Shown: positions 8,205-17,055 of the stretch, piece after piece
How positions within the stretch are numbered: the stretch's first letter is position 1
Layout of the letters: each line of letters opens with the position of its first letter
DNA from: Paenibacillus spongiae
GTDB lineage: Bacteria > Bacillota > Bacilli > Paenibacillales > Paenibacillaceae
Length of the DNA: 64,000 bases
Assembly (NCBI RefSeq): GCF_024734895.1
Contig: NZ_CP091430.1
Coordinates: 1,404,001-1,468,000, forward strand
Direction of reading: 5' to 3'
Notes under the pieces: model-generated
The model's input: only the letters and a program-made list of their open reading frames with translations
Database searches by the model: none
What the model was told of the DNA's origin: nothing
Made by a program: the position numbers and the translations under genes

Positions 8205-9092
8205 GTGAACGGGTGGACTAGCGCGTTGAGAAGAGGGATCGGATCCCTTCGCAAAGTAAGTGTGTTTCAATGGTTTCTGTTTGTGCTCATGACCCTGCTT
8301 GCCATGTTTATGCTATTGCCGATCGTCTATCTGTTTAATCATGCACTCAAGCCCTTCTATGAGCTGTTCCTGTACCCGCCGACATTCATTGCGCGTAACC
8401 CGACGATCCAGAACTTTATCGATTTGGTCGTCGTCACGCAATCCTCGGTCGTACCGATGACGCGGTATTTATTCAACAGCTTCGTGGCGAGCTTTCTCGT
8501 CGTCCTAACATCCTGTTTATTCAGCGTGCTGTGCGCATATCCGCTATCCAAGCATAAGTTTCCAGGGAAAGGAATTATTTTCTCGGGCATCATCATTTCG
8601 TTGATGTTCGCGCCGGAGATGGTCGGCATTCCGCGTTATTTCGTCATCAGCCAGCTTGGCATTATCAATACGTATTGGGGGCATGTGCTTCCCCTCGTGG
8701 CGATGCCTGTCGGGGTGTTTCTGATGAAGCAGTTCATCGATCAGATCCCGAATGAGCTGCTGGAGGCTTCGAAGGTAGAGGGTGCGAGGGAGCATATGAT
8801 TTTCTTGAAAATCGTCATTCCGCTCTGCATGCCGGCGCTTGCGACAACGGCCATCCTGTCGTTTCAATCGGCCTGGTCAACAGACGAGACATCGACGTTG
8901 TTTATGGAGAACGAGACGATGAAGACCCTTCCTTTCTTCGTGAACACGCTGACGAATCAGCTGGCGAACAACGTAGCGAACCAAGGGGCTGCAGCCGCAG
9001 CTGCACTGCTGTTATTCATACCCAACTTCATCATCTTCCTGCTGCTGCAGCGTAAAGTCATTACGACGATGATGCATTCAGGCATTAAATAG
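8205..9092 (+). CDS. Sugar ABC transporter permease, MalG type (first pair)
   Basis: Second channel subunit of the first pair, 295 residues, about six membrane helices. The EAA motif is LLEASKVEGAREHMIFLKIV, followed by P-L-C-M-P as is usual for MalG-like subunits. GTG start at 8205, seven bases after AGGAGGA and three bases past the upstream stop, so the two permeases are translated together. The C-terminus runs through a hydrophobic helix (ALLLFIPNFIIFLLLQRKVI) to a short cytoplasmic tail, normal for the family. Confidence 0.93.
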   Translation: MNGWTSALRRGIGSLRKVSVFQWFLFVLMTLLAMFMLLPIVYLFNHALKPFYELFLYPPTFIARNPTIQNFIDLVVVTQSSVVPMTRYLFNSFVASFLVVLTSCLFSVLCAYPLSKHKFPGKGIIFSGIIISLMFAPEMVGIPRYFVISQLGIINTYWGHVLPLVAMPVGVFLMKQFIDQIPNELLEASKVEGAREHMIFLKIVIPLCMPALATTAILSFQSAWSTDETSTLFMENETMKTLPFFVNTLTNQLANNVANQGAAAAAALLLFIPNFIIFLLLQRKVITTMMHSGIK

Positions 9093-9107
9093 AAAGGATG
9101 AGTAGGC

Positions 9108-10601
9108 ATGCATAATTGGTTACGCTTCGTTATCGCAGCGGTATGTATAGCCGGGATCGGTCTTCAGCCAGCGGTTGTGAAGGCAGAGATTCCTTACCGA
9201 ACATTCTCTTACGATAGCGGTAACGGGGAGTTCTTTGTCCAACCGGCCTACGTGCCTTTCGGCTATATCGGACTGAACCTGGTTCCCCCGGAAAGCGGCC
9301 CTACGAATTTGAACAACCCGAACGATCTGTTTATCGATGATGCGGATAATCTGTTTATCGTGGATACGAAGAACAATCGGGTCGTTCATCTGGATGCGAA
9401 TCACCGCTATATCAGAGCGATTGGCGATCCATCGGGTCCCGGGCAGCTGAAGGAGCCTAACGGGGTCTACGTGAATGAGGAACGCGTATATGTAGCCGAT
9501 ACCGGCAATAAGCGAATTGCGGTTTTTGACCGGAGCGGGAAATTCGAACGGGAATATAAACGGCCGGATACGACGCTGCTCCCCAGCAGCTTCGAGTTTG
9601 AACCGACCAAGCTGACGGTCGACAAACGGGGCTTCCTCTATGTAGCTACGAATAACGGCTATCAGGGGCTGATCGTCTTGGACGATGAAGAGGGCGCCTT
9701 CCAGGGCTTCTTCGGGGCGAACAGAGTTCCCTTCAATCTGATCGATTACGTGAAGCGGAAGGTGTACACGGAGGATCAGTTGAAGAAGGAGATCAAGAAG
9801 CTGCCCGGTACGGTCAGCAATGTCATGATCGACCGCGACGGGTTGATCTATACGACGAGCATCTCCGTCTCGAACGGACATATCAAGAAGCTGAATTTTG
9901 CCGGGAAGGATCTGCTGGGCGAGAAGGTATACGGAGATCGGTACGTCCGCATCAACGAAGAGACCTTGTTCAGAGATATCGCGGTCGACCGAAGCGGCAA
10001 TATGACCGCAATCGAAGCGCAGAGCGGTTACATCTATCAGTACGATTCGCAAGGCGGGCTGCTGTTCGCGTTCGGCGGCAAGAATGCCGGATTCAACAAG
10101 CTGGGGCTGTTTGATTACCCCTCCAGCATTGCGGTCAATTCCAAGGGAAACATTTATATTGCCGACCGGGTATCCAACCTGATTCAGATCTTCAGGCAGA
10201 CGGAGTTCGCCCAATTGGTGCATCAAGCCAATGAGCTGTATATGCTCGGCAAGTATGAGGAAAGCGAGCAGTATTGGAAGGAAGTCCTGCATCTGAACAG
10301 CAAGTTCTATAAGGCTCATCTCGGCCTCGCCAAATCGCATTACCGCAAAGGGGATTGGGAGACGGCGCTGAAGGAGTACCGGCTTGCGAAGGATGTGAAG
10401 GGCTATTCCGATTCATTCTGGCAGCTTCGCGTGCTGTGGCTGCAAAATAATTTCGGTATCGTATCCACAGGCCTCCTTATTCTAATCGTTCTTTATTACA
10501 TTGGGAGGAAGATCTGGAAAACCATGAAGTGGAGGAAAGGCGATGGGAGAACTGGTCATTCACCTCAAGCAAGCCATCCGAATACTTCGGCATCCGGTTG
10601 A
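9108..10601 (+). CDS. Secreted NHL-repeat/TPR protein with C-terminal membrane anchor
   Basis: A 497-residue protein. Residues 1-26 form a signal peptide (cut near VKAEI). From about 65 to 345 there are NHL beta-propeller blades, with repeats such as NPNDLFIDDADNLFIVDTKN, NGVYVNEERVYVADTGNKRI and YPSSIAVNSKGNIYIADRVS. Residues about 365-440 are two or three TPR helices (ANELYMLGKYEESEQYWKEV). A single membrane helix near 448-465 and a basic tail follow. The layout puts propeller and TPR outside the cell, tethered next to the transporter. NHL propellers bind ligands or proteins; some homologues are called gluconolactonase-like, but no catalytic site is evident here. It overlaps the next gene by 59 bases, indicating coupled translation. 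Confidence 0.88.
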   Translation: MHNWLRFVIAAVCIAGIGLQPAVVKAEIPYRTFSYDSGNGEFFVQPAYVPFGYIGLNLVPPESGPTNLNNPNDLFIDDADNLFIVDTKNNRVVHLDANHRYIRAIGDPSGPGQLKEPNGVYVNEERVYVADTGNKRIAVFDRSGKFEREYKRPDTTLLPSSFEFEPTKLTVDKRGFLYVATNNGYQGLIVLDDEEGAFQGFFGANRVPFNLIDYVKRKVYTEDQLKKEIKKLPGTVSNVMIDRDGLIYTTSISVSNGHIKKLNFAGKDLLGEKVYGDRYVRINEETLFRDIAVDRSGNMTAIEAQSGYIYQYDSQGGLLFAFGGKNAGFNKLGLFDYPSSIAVNSKGNIYIADRVSNLIQIFRQTEFAQLVHQANELYMLGKYEESEQYWKEVLHLNSKFYKAHLGLAKSHYRKGDWETALKEYRLAKDVKGYSDSFWQLRVLWLQNNFGIVSTGLLILIVLYYIGRKIWKTMKWRKGDGRTGHSPQASHPNTSASG

Positions 10602-11169
10602 CGGCTTTTGGGAGCTTCGCTATGAGAAACGGGGGGGCTTGCTAGCTGCAATCATTCTGCTTCTGCTTGCTTATCTGGCCACCTTGATTTCCGAAATCTC
10701 GACGAGCTTTATCTTCAATCCGATTGAGGTCAAATTCATCAACCCATGGCTAATACTGGCGCAGGTGGGCATCCCATGGATCACGTGGGTACTGGCGAAC
10801 TATTTGGTCAGCTCCATTAACCGGGGACAGGGACGGCTGGTGGACGTCTTGATCGGCAGCGCCTATGCGCTGATCCCGTATATTTGTTTTACCGTTCCGC
10901 TCAGCCTGCTCTCCAATGTGCTGACGATCGGCGAGAGCTCGATCTACCTGTTCTTCCAGTATATCATTATCGGATGGACCGGCTTCTTGTTTATCGTGCT
11001 GGTTCAAGAGATCCATAATTACGATATCGGGGAGACGATTTGGATCACGGTGCTGTCCATCTTGTTCATGCTCGCGATTTGGATCCTGCTGCTGATCTTC
11101 GCGGGGCTTAGCGTGCAGCTTGTCGATTTCATCGAACAGCTTTATGAGGAGGTCTCTTTCCGTGAGTAA
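10543..11169 (+). CDS. Yip1-family integral membrane protein
   Basis: A 208-residue protein with about five membrane helices (LLAAIILLLLAYLATLI, a second near 60-85, then FLFIVLVQEI and LSILFMLAIWILLLIFAGLS). The N-terminal lead-in HPVDGFWELRYEKRGG and the spacing of helices match the Yip1 domain family of bacteria. ATG follows GAGGAAAGG and lies within the NHL gene's 3' end; the stop overlaps the next gene. Function is not known in bacteria. Its strict embedding in the ABC locus suggests a role in assembly or in coupling the NHL and DUF5696 proteins to the permeases, which is inference. Confidence 0.85.
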   Translation: MGELVIHLKQAIRILRHPVDGFWELRYEKRGGLLAAIILLLLAYLATLISEISTSFIFNPIEVKFINPWLILAQVGIPWITWVLANYLVSSINRGQGRLVDVLIGSAYALIPYICFTVPLSLLSNVLTIGESSIYLFFQYIIIGWTGFLFIVLVQEIHNYDIGETIWITVLSILFMLAIWILLLIFAGLSVQLVDFIEQLYEEVSFRE

Positions 11170-13459
11170 AATCAAACTTTATCGGCGCTATATACTACTT
11201 GCGGCGGCGTGTCTTCTCCTTCTTTCGGCAGTTATCGCCGGTATCCAGCTCAACAAAGGCAATCCGGCGGACAAAGGCGGGGTAACCGCCGAAGAGGAGC
11301 AGGAGGACGAAGAGGAGGAAGAGCTCATCCAGATTAAGGCGCCGGCCGCCAAGGCCCGGGATGAAGACAAATATACGACCATTCAAGAAAATGACCGGCT
11401 TCGCCTGGAAGTAAGCCAGCATGGGAAAATCGCCGTAACCGACAAAAGAAATAACTATACTTGGCGAAGCAATCCCGATAAGGAATCACTGGCGGCGGAG
11501 ACGGTGAAGGGACATTGGCGGAAAAACCTGGAGTCCGCCTTTTATCTGGAATATACCGATATCAAGGCTGCCTCGAAGCTGAAATACGGGAACGACACCG
11601 AGCTGCAGGGGAAGACGACGGTAAAGCCGATCGACGGCGGCGCGGAAATCACGTATGACCTGCAAACGATCGAAAGCAGCTTCACCTTCATCGTCATGCT
11701 GAAGGACGATCATATCGAAGTGAACATTCCGTCCGACCGCATTGTGGAAGGAGAGAGCGTCCGCATCGTAAACCTGTGGGCCTTCCCATTCCTGGGCGCC
11801 TCGCGAAGCGACGTTCCGGATGGGCATATGTTCGTTCCGAGCGGTATGGGGGCAACGATCGAATTCGAGCAAAGCGGTGCATACCCGTTCCGGTATTCCG
11901 CAGAATTGTACGGTTCGGACCTGGCGCTGTCCGCCCAATCGGTTCGCGGTCTGCGCGATGCTTCCTCCGAAGCGCTGCTGCCCGTATTCGGCATTTCCTA
12001 CGGACGCAACGCCTTGCTGGGCATCATTACGGAAGGGGAAGCGAATGCCAGGATCAACGCGACGCCAAGCGGTCTATATACCTCCTACAATTGGATCGCG
12101 CCTCAGTTCGTATACAGGCAGGAATATTTCCGGCGTACGAGCAGCTTCGGTCAAGGGTTTAACGTCTTTGAGGATAAGCGGCTTGAGCAGGATCGGACGA
12201 TCCGGTATTACTTCCTGCAGGGCGACAAGAAGGACATTAACTATGTCGGCATGGCTGCCGCTTACCGGAGCTATTTGATGGAAGAAAAGGGAATGCAGCG
12301 AATAAAGCCAAGGTCGGACCATATTCCGCTTGAAGTCAGCTTCTTCGGCGGCGACCGGGAACCAAGCATATTCGGCTCGAAGCTGGTGGAGACCACGACA
12401 TTCGATCAAGCCCGCGAAATCGTCGATAAATTTAACGCAGCGGGGATTAACGAGATGAATGTGACCTTCACCGGATGGTCGACGGGCGGTTATATGCGTT
12501 ATCTGCCCAAACGATTCCCGCCGGAGAACAGCTTGGGAGGCACGGACGGGTTGTCGCGCCTGATCGAAGCCGTTCATCGCCACGGCAACCGCATTTTCCT
12601 GGATGATAACTATGTGACCGCATTCTCGGGCAATGGCTTTCTGGCCAGAAGCAAAGCGATTCGCGATTCGAATGCGAGGGTTGTGGAGGATCAAATCGGT
12701 TTTTCCGGATTTACGTTCCGCAAGGCGACCCGGAAATATTGGATGCAGCCGAACTTATCGCTGGACTATACAACGGAAAGCCTGCCGGCATATAAGGAGC
12801 TTGGCATCGACGGTTTGAGACATGATGTCATCGGCGATCTGCTCTATTCCGATAATAACCCGTCCAACCCTTACACCCGGGAACAGACGGCGGACGTATT
12901 CGAGCAAATGCTGGAGAAGACGAAAGATGAGCTCGGTCAAGTCAGGGTCACGCACGGAAATGCTTACGTCCTGGGGAAAGCCGATCATATCAGCGCGCTC
13001 CCGCTAAGCGTCAGCTACGATTTGCTGGCGAAGCAAAGCGTTCCGTTCTATCCCATTGCGATCCACGGGCTAGTGACCTACTCGGGTCAGCCGGGCAACC
13101 TGAGAGACGAGTACAACTTCGAGATGTTGAATTCCGTCGAATACGGGGCATTGCCGGCTTATCTGCTGACTTATGAAGATCCAGGCATCTTGAAGGACAC
13201 GTATACGCGGTATATTTTCAGCAGCGCATACTCGGAATGGCTGGATACGATCGTTGAGGAATACAAGCGGATCAGCGCTGTACTTGGCGGGCTGCAGGAC
13301 AGTCTCATCGTGAACCATCGCCAAATCGCCGACGAAGTGTTCGAGACGACCTACGACAACGGTCAATCTGTCGTCGTCAATTACGGAGAGGTTCCCTACG
13401 AGGCGGGAAGCGTCAGCGTGAAGCCGAAAGATTTCGCCTTAGTGGGCAGAGAGGGGTGA
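11162..13459 (+). CDS. DUF5696 protein, membrane-anchored, glycosidase-like
   Basis: A 765-residue protein from the GTG at 11162, which follows GAGGAGG and overlaps the Yip1 stop; an upstream in-frame TTG at 11120 is less likely. A signal-anchor helix (about 9-28) is followed by a strongly acidic stretch (EEEQEDEEEEELIQ) near 45-58, a beta-sandwich region to about 380, then a barrel-like region (about 390-700: NVTFTGWSTGGYMRYLPKRF, RIFLDDNYVTAFSG, LSLDYTTESLPAYKELGIDG, LRHDVIGDLLYSD) and a short C-terminal domain. I recall this as the DUF5696 family found with Paenibacillus sugar ABC genes. The acidic residues near 535, 549 and 553 could be catalytic, as in GH31/36/101-like enzymes. The enzymatic role is inference. 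Confidence 0.82.
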   Translation: MSKIKLYRRYILLAAACLLLLSAVIAGIQLNKGNPADKGGVTAEEEQEDEEEEELIQIKAPAAKARDEDKYTTIQENDRLRLEVSQHGKIAVTDKRNNYTWRSNPDKESLAAETVKGHWRKNLESAFYLEYTDIKAASKLKYGNDTELQGKTTVKPIDGGAEITYDLQTIESSFTFIVMLKDDHIEVNIPSDRIVEGESVRIVNLWAFPFLGASRSDVPDGHMFVPSGMGATIEFEQSGAYPFRYSAELYGSDLALSAQSVRGLRDASSEALLPVFGISYGRNALLGIITEGEANARINATPSGLYTSYNWIAPQFVYRQEYFRRTSSFGQGFNVFEDKRLEQDRTIRYYFLQGDKKDINYVGMAAAYRSYLMEEKGMQRIKPRSDHIPLEVSFFGGDREPSIFGSKLVETTTFDQAREIVDKFNAAGINEMNVTFTGWSTGGYMRYLPKRFPPENSLGGTDGLSRLIEAVHRHGNRIFLDDNYVTAFSGNGFLARSKAIRDSNARVVEDQIGFSGFTFRKATRKYWMQPNLSLDYTTESLPAYKELGIDGLRHDVIGDLLYSDNNPSNPYTREQTADVFEQMLEKTKDELGQVRVTHGNAYVLGKADHISALPLSVSYDLLAKQSVPFYPIAIHGLVTYSGQPGNLRDEYNFEMLNSVEYGALPAYLLTYEDPGILKDTYTRYIFSSAYSEWLDTIVEEYKRISAVLGGLQDSLIVNHRQIADEVFETTYDNGQSVVVNYGEVPYEAGSVSVKPKDFALVGREG

Positions 13460-13463
13460 CGGT

Positions 13464-14342
13464 ATGCAGAAACGGAAGCGAAGAATATCGATTGAAGTCC
13501 GCGAGGCGTTCTCCGCATATGCCCTGCTTACTCCTTGGCTGATCGGACTTGGCATGTTTGTCCTGTATCCATTGATCTACTCGCTGTACATGAGCTTCCA
13601 GGATGTACGCATAACCGGCGATGGAATGGTTATGAAGCCGATCGGCATGCTGAACTATAAGAATGCCTTCCTGCTCGATAATCAGTTTTCCGCGTCGTTG
13701 GTCAACTATCTCAAGGAATCGCTGCTCATTATTCCGATCATCGTGCTGTTTGCGCTGCTGGTGGCCATTCTGCTCAATATGAAATATCCCGGGAAGACGC
13801 TGTTCAGGGCGGTCTTCTTTCTCCCGGTCATCTTCGCCACCGGCCAGGTGCTGACCGAAATTTTCTATCAAGGCGCGGCCGGACTGTCCATTCTGGACCA
13901 GTACAATATTAAGCCGTACATTCAGATGAATGTGCCTCAGATGTTTGCGGAACCGCTATTAGCCGTGTTGGATAAGTTCGTCATCGTCCTGTGGTATTCG
14001 GGCGTTCAAATTATCATTATTATTGCCGGCCTGCAGACGATCAGCAAGCCGGTGTACGAAGCAGCGGGGATTGACGGCGCGTCACCATGGGAGACGTTCT
14101 GGAAAATAACGCTGCCGGCGCTGAAGCCGTTTATATTGCTCAATACGATCTATACGATCGTGGACCTGTTCACCTTTCCGTTCAGTCCCATACTGGAGCT
14201 CATCAAGCACCATATGAAATATACGGGCTACGGATATGCGAGCGCACTCGGCTGGATTTATTTCTCCATCGTGTTCGTCGTCATTATGCTTGTAATGCTG
14301 TTCTTTAAACGTATATCTCGTCATTCCGACAATCGAAGGTAG
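13464..14342 (+). CDS. Sugar ABC transporter permease, MalF type (second pair)
   Basis: A 292-residue permease with about six helices, beginning ATG 13464 four bases after the DUF5696 stop; AGAGGGG provides the ribosome site. The EAA motif is YEAAGIDGASPWETFWKITL followed by PALKP. The N-terminal helix ALLTPWLIGLGMFVLYPLIY is typical of sugar permeases (AraP/UgpA kind). It is distinct in sequence from the first pair, so the locus codes for two different channels rather than a tandem duplicate. Confidence 0.93.
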   Translation: MQKRKRRISIEVREAFSAYALLTPWLIGLGMFVLYPLIYSLYMSFQDVRITGDGMVMKPIGMLNYKNAFLLDNQFSASLVNYLKESLLIIPIIVLFALLVAILLNMKYPGKTLFRAVFFLPVIFATGQVLTEIFYQGAAGLSILDQYNIKPYIQMNVPQMFAEPLLAVLDKFVIVLWYSGVQIIIIIAGLQTISKPVYEAAGIDGASPWETFWKITLPALKPFILLNTIYTIVDLFTFPFSPILELIKHHMKYTGYGYASALGWIYFSIVFVVIMLVMLFFKRISRHSDNRR

Positions 14343-14350
14343 GGAATGGT

Positions 14351-15262
14351 ATGGACAAAGTGGTATGGACCCAGAAGAAGCTGTTCGGCACGCAGGAGAA
14401 AACCGGATGGCTGACGATCCTCTTGCTCTACGCGATTCTGCTGAACATCGCTTACTTGTATTTGAACCCGATCTTTTACATGGTTTCCACCATGCTTAAG
14501 AATAACGTCGACCTGCTGGATCCTTCGGTCCGCTGGATTCCCAGAAGCTTCGAATGGAATAACCTTAAGCTGGCCTGGCAGGGGCTGGATTATCTGAATG
14601 CGCTGAAGAACAGCGTGATGATCAGCGGACTGGGCGCGATATTCCATGTCATCGCCTGTGCGCTGGCTGGATACGCGTTCGCCAAGTTCAAGTTTCCGGG
14701 CAAGACGATATTGTTCGGTTTGCTTATTTTAAGCTTCCTTATCCCGCCGCAGACGATCGTCATACCGCTGTTTATGCTCATTAAGAACCTGGGTTGGATG
14801 GGAACGAAATTCGCCATCATCGGTCAGGCTATGTTCGGCCATGGCATTCGCGGAGCGCTGTTCGTCATCATCTTCACGCAGTTCTTCCGGACGCTGCCCA
14901 AGGAATTGGATGAGGCGGCCCGGATTGACGGAGCAGGCTCGCTGCGCGTGTTGTTCCAAATTATCGTTCCGCTTGCAAAGCCGGCGATTCTCGTCGTCTT
15001 CCTGTTCTCCTTCATCTGGCATTGGAACGAAACTTACTTGACCTCGCTTGTCATCGGGTCCGAGAATACGCCGTTAACGCTAAGTCTGTTCAACCTGCAG
15101 ACGGTATTGAAGGGGCTGTACGAAAGCGAGGCCGATAAAATGTTTAACGAAACCATTCGAATGGGAGCCAGCTTCCTGATTATTATCCCGCCTTTGATCC
15201 TGTATGCGATCGGGCAGCGTTGGTTCGTCGAAGGCGTGGAACGTACCGGATTAATCGAGTAG
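14351..15262 (+). CDS. Sugar ABC transporter permease, MalG type (second pair)
   Basis: A 303-residue permease, eight bases after its partner. Helices are evident at about 22-45, 95-120, 125-150, 160-180, 220-240 and 270-290. The EAA motif is LDEAARIDGAGSLRVLFQII followed by VPLAKP. The end, GQRWFVEGVERTGLIE, is the usual tail of AraQ/MalG-type subunits. With the 13464 gene it makes the second channel, probably served by the ATPase at 3128 and by the binding lipoprotein at 15517. Confidence 0.93.
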   Translation: MDKVVWTQKKLFGTQEKTGWLTILLLYAILLNIAYLYLNPIFYMVSTMLKNNVDLLDPSVRWIPRSFEWNNLKLAWQGLDYLNALKNSVMISGLGAIFHVIACALAGYAFAKFKFPGKTILFGLLILSFLIPPQTIVIPLFMLIKNLGWMGTKFAIIGQAMFGHGIRGALFVIIFTQFFRTLPKELDEAARIDGAGSLRVLFQIIVPLAKPAILVVFLFSFIWHWNETYLTSLVIGSENTPLTLSLFNLQTVLKGLYESEADKMFNETIRMGASFLIIIPPLILYAIGQRWFVEGVERTGLIE

Positions 15263-15285
15263 GACTTATTGGAGAGGAACAAAGA

Positions 15286-15369
15286 ATGAAGCCGGCGGTG
15301 CGGTGGCTGCCGCCTGCCGGCTGCCTAAAGGAGGTGATGCGGATGGCAATTTACTTCGACGATTTATAA
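15286..15369 (+). CDS. Possible 27-residue small protein or leader peptide
   Basis: A short frame with ATG 15286 placed eight bases after GGAGAGG. Inside it, a second ATG at 15343 is preceded by AAAGGAGGTGATG, an almost perfect match to the 16S anti-SD, and would encode only MAIYFDDL. A GC-rich hairpin (GCCGGCGG with CCGCCTGCCGGC) covers its first half. Two good ribosome sites for one tiny frame are unusual, but no family is recognised and it may be non-functional. Confidence 0.3.
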   Translation: MKPAVRWLPPAGCLKEVMRMAIYFDDL

Positions 15370-15516
15370 CGGCCATCCTCGTACGAAAGTGAGCGGATGA
15401 ATGAAACCGCATACAACAGAATTTGGGCAGCAGCATGATCAACCTGATTTCTTCAACCTAGATCAGAAGTAGATGTTAACGATGGACAAATACTTGTATG
15501 GGGGAGAAATGCAGAT

Positions 15517-16929
15517 ATGAGAAGGTCAAGCCATAAAGGGTTCCGTTTATTGAGTCTTACCTGCGCGCTCGCACTGCTGGTCACGATCGTGGCTGCTTGC
15601 AGCGGGGGGTCTGGAGAGAATGGAGGCAACACCAAAACGCCTAACGATACGAAGACGAATGCGAATACAGGGGCGACCGAAGGCAACAAAGGCGCAGAAG
15701 GAGAAGAGGCTAACGCGCCGAAGGTTAATTTGGCGGATATTAAAGGCGAGGTTCGGGTCATCACGCCATGGGGCGCAGGCTTCGGCGAGCAGTTCGCGAA
15801 AATGTTCGAGGACTTCAATAAAGATTATCCGAATGTAAAGGTTATCTATATGGAGCAGACGACAGCCGATCTTGCCGCACTTATTGCCGCAGGCGAGACG
15901 CCGGACGTGATTTCCTCGAACGGCCTTGCCATCGATTTGCGTAAAGATGATATGATTGAAGATTTGACGCCTTATTTAAATTCAAGTCCTGATATTACGC
16001 CAGATCTGTACTACGAACCGGCTTATACGCGGTCCGTCGATCAGAACGGCGCGGTATGGGCGCTTCCTTGGCATGTGGATCCGAACTTTGCCCTTGCCTA
16101 TAATAACGATGTATTGGAGCAATACGGATTTACGGAAATTCCGGAGATGCAAACGCTGCAGGAGTTCGGCGACTTTCTCCGCAAGTTCTGGGTGACCGAG
16201 AACGGGGAGCAAGTGATGACGACCTTCTCGCCGCATGAGGTATATGGCCCGTTCAACAGCTTGATCACGATGAGCTTCCTCAACGGCGCGGATGCATCCA
16301 ATTTCTATAATCCCGCGGAGCGTAAAGTAACGTTCAACGATCCGCTGGTTGTCGAAGCGCTGGATTGGATCGTCAACTTTAAGCGGGAGAACATTAACGA
16401 TGAGCGTATGGGCAAATTAAATTCCACGCTGCCGGAGAACACGGGAAGATTCTCGGCAGGCAAATCGTTGATGGAGCCTCACGTCACGCCGTCTCTGCGC
16501 GGGCTTCTCGAGCAAAATCCGGATTTGAAGTTTGCGCCGATGCCGGCGGAGTCGCTCTGGATCGGAGGCTGGTCGTTCTCGCTGACATCGGTAGGCAAGA
16601 AAGAGAACAAAGACGCGGCTTGGGCATTGCTGAAGTGGATGACCTCGACGAAGGCCGGAGCCGAATCGCAGCAGAAGCACTTTGGCTGGATTTCGGGGAT
16701 TAAGGATAATCCGTACCTGGAATCGGAAGCGAAGAAGGATCCGGTAACAGCGTCTGCGTATGAAGTACTGAAGAACGCGAAGAAATTGCCGCCGACGATA
16801 CCGGTAGATGTCGGCAAGGAATTCGATACGAAGTGGGCGGAAGTGATGGCAGGCACGCTTGAGCCGAAAGCCTTCCTGGACCATATGACCACCTTCACGC
16901 AAGCGCTGCTGGACGAGCAGAAGCCGTAA
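15517..16929 (+). CDS. Sugar ABC transporter substrate-binding lipoprotein
   Basis: A 470-residue type-1 binding protein. Signal peptide with lipobox VAAC (C28), a low-complexity Gly/Asn/Thr tether (about 29-65), then the binding fold beginning GEVRVITPWGAGFGEQFAKM, with IAAGETPDVISSNGLAIDLR and a C-terminal lobe containing SLWIGGWSFSLTS and AWALLKWMTS. It catches an oligosaccharide and hands it to the second permease pair. ATG follows GGGGGAG. The 254-base gap before it suggests some separate regulation. A decayed copy of its 3' end lies downstream at 17346-17623. Confidence 0.93.
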   Translation: MRRSSHKGFRLLSLTCALALLVTIVAACSGGSGENGGNTKTPNDTKTNANTGATEGNKGAEGEEANAPKVNLADIKGEVRVITPWGAGFGEQFAKMFEDFNKDYPNVKVIYMEQTTADLAALIAAGETPDVISSNGLAIDLRKDDMIEDLTPYLNSSPDITPDLYYEPAYTRSVDQNGAVWALPWHVDPNFALAYNNDVLEQYGFTEIPEMQTLQEFGDFLRKFWVTENGEQVMTTFSPHEVYGPFNSLITMSFLNGADASNFYNPAERKVTFNDPLVVEALDWIVNFKRENINDERMGKLNSTLPENTGRFSAGKSLMEPHVTPSLRGLLEQNPDLKFAPMPAESLWIGGWSFSLTSVGKKENKDAAWALLKWMTSTKAGAESQQKHFGWISGIKDNPYLESEAKKDPVTASAYEVLKNAKKLPPTIPVDVGKEFDTKWAEVMAGTLEPKAFLDHMTTFTQALLDEQKP

Positions 16930-16943
16930 TAGACGGCGGGCAG

Positions 16944-16993
16944 CCGCGGCTCCATGAACGAGAATCTCCGGGATACGCTATCGGGAGCCGCGG
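16944..16993 (+). other. Imperfect terminator-like hairpin
   Basis: Arms CCGCGGCTCC (16944-16953) and GGAGCCGCGG (16984-16993) pair perfectly across a 30-base loop. No T-run follows (AAAGAAC), so it may stabilise the 3' end of the binding-protein mRNA rather than end transcription by itself. Confidence 0.4.
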
Positions 16994-17055
16994 AAAGAAC
17001 ATTGTACGACGGGAAGCGAAGGATTGTATTTCCGAGGATGACGAGAAGAGAACAG

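Noticed and set aside
9120-10340. Minus-strand frame of 406 codons
   Set aside because: Lies opposite the NHL gene, whose repeats are clear; no coding signs on the minus strand.
16944-16993. Full terminator after the lipoprotein gene
   Set aside because: A good stem but no T-run and a long loop; kept only as a hairpin.
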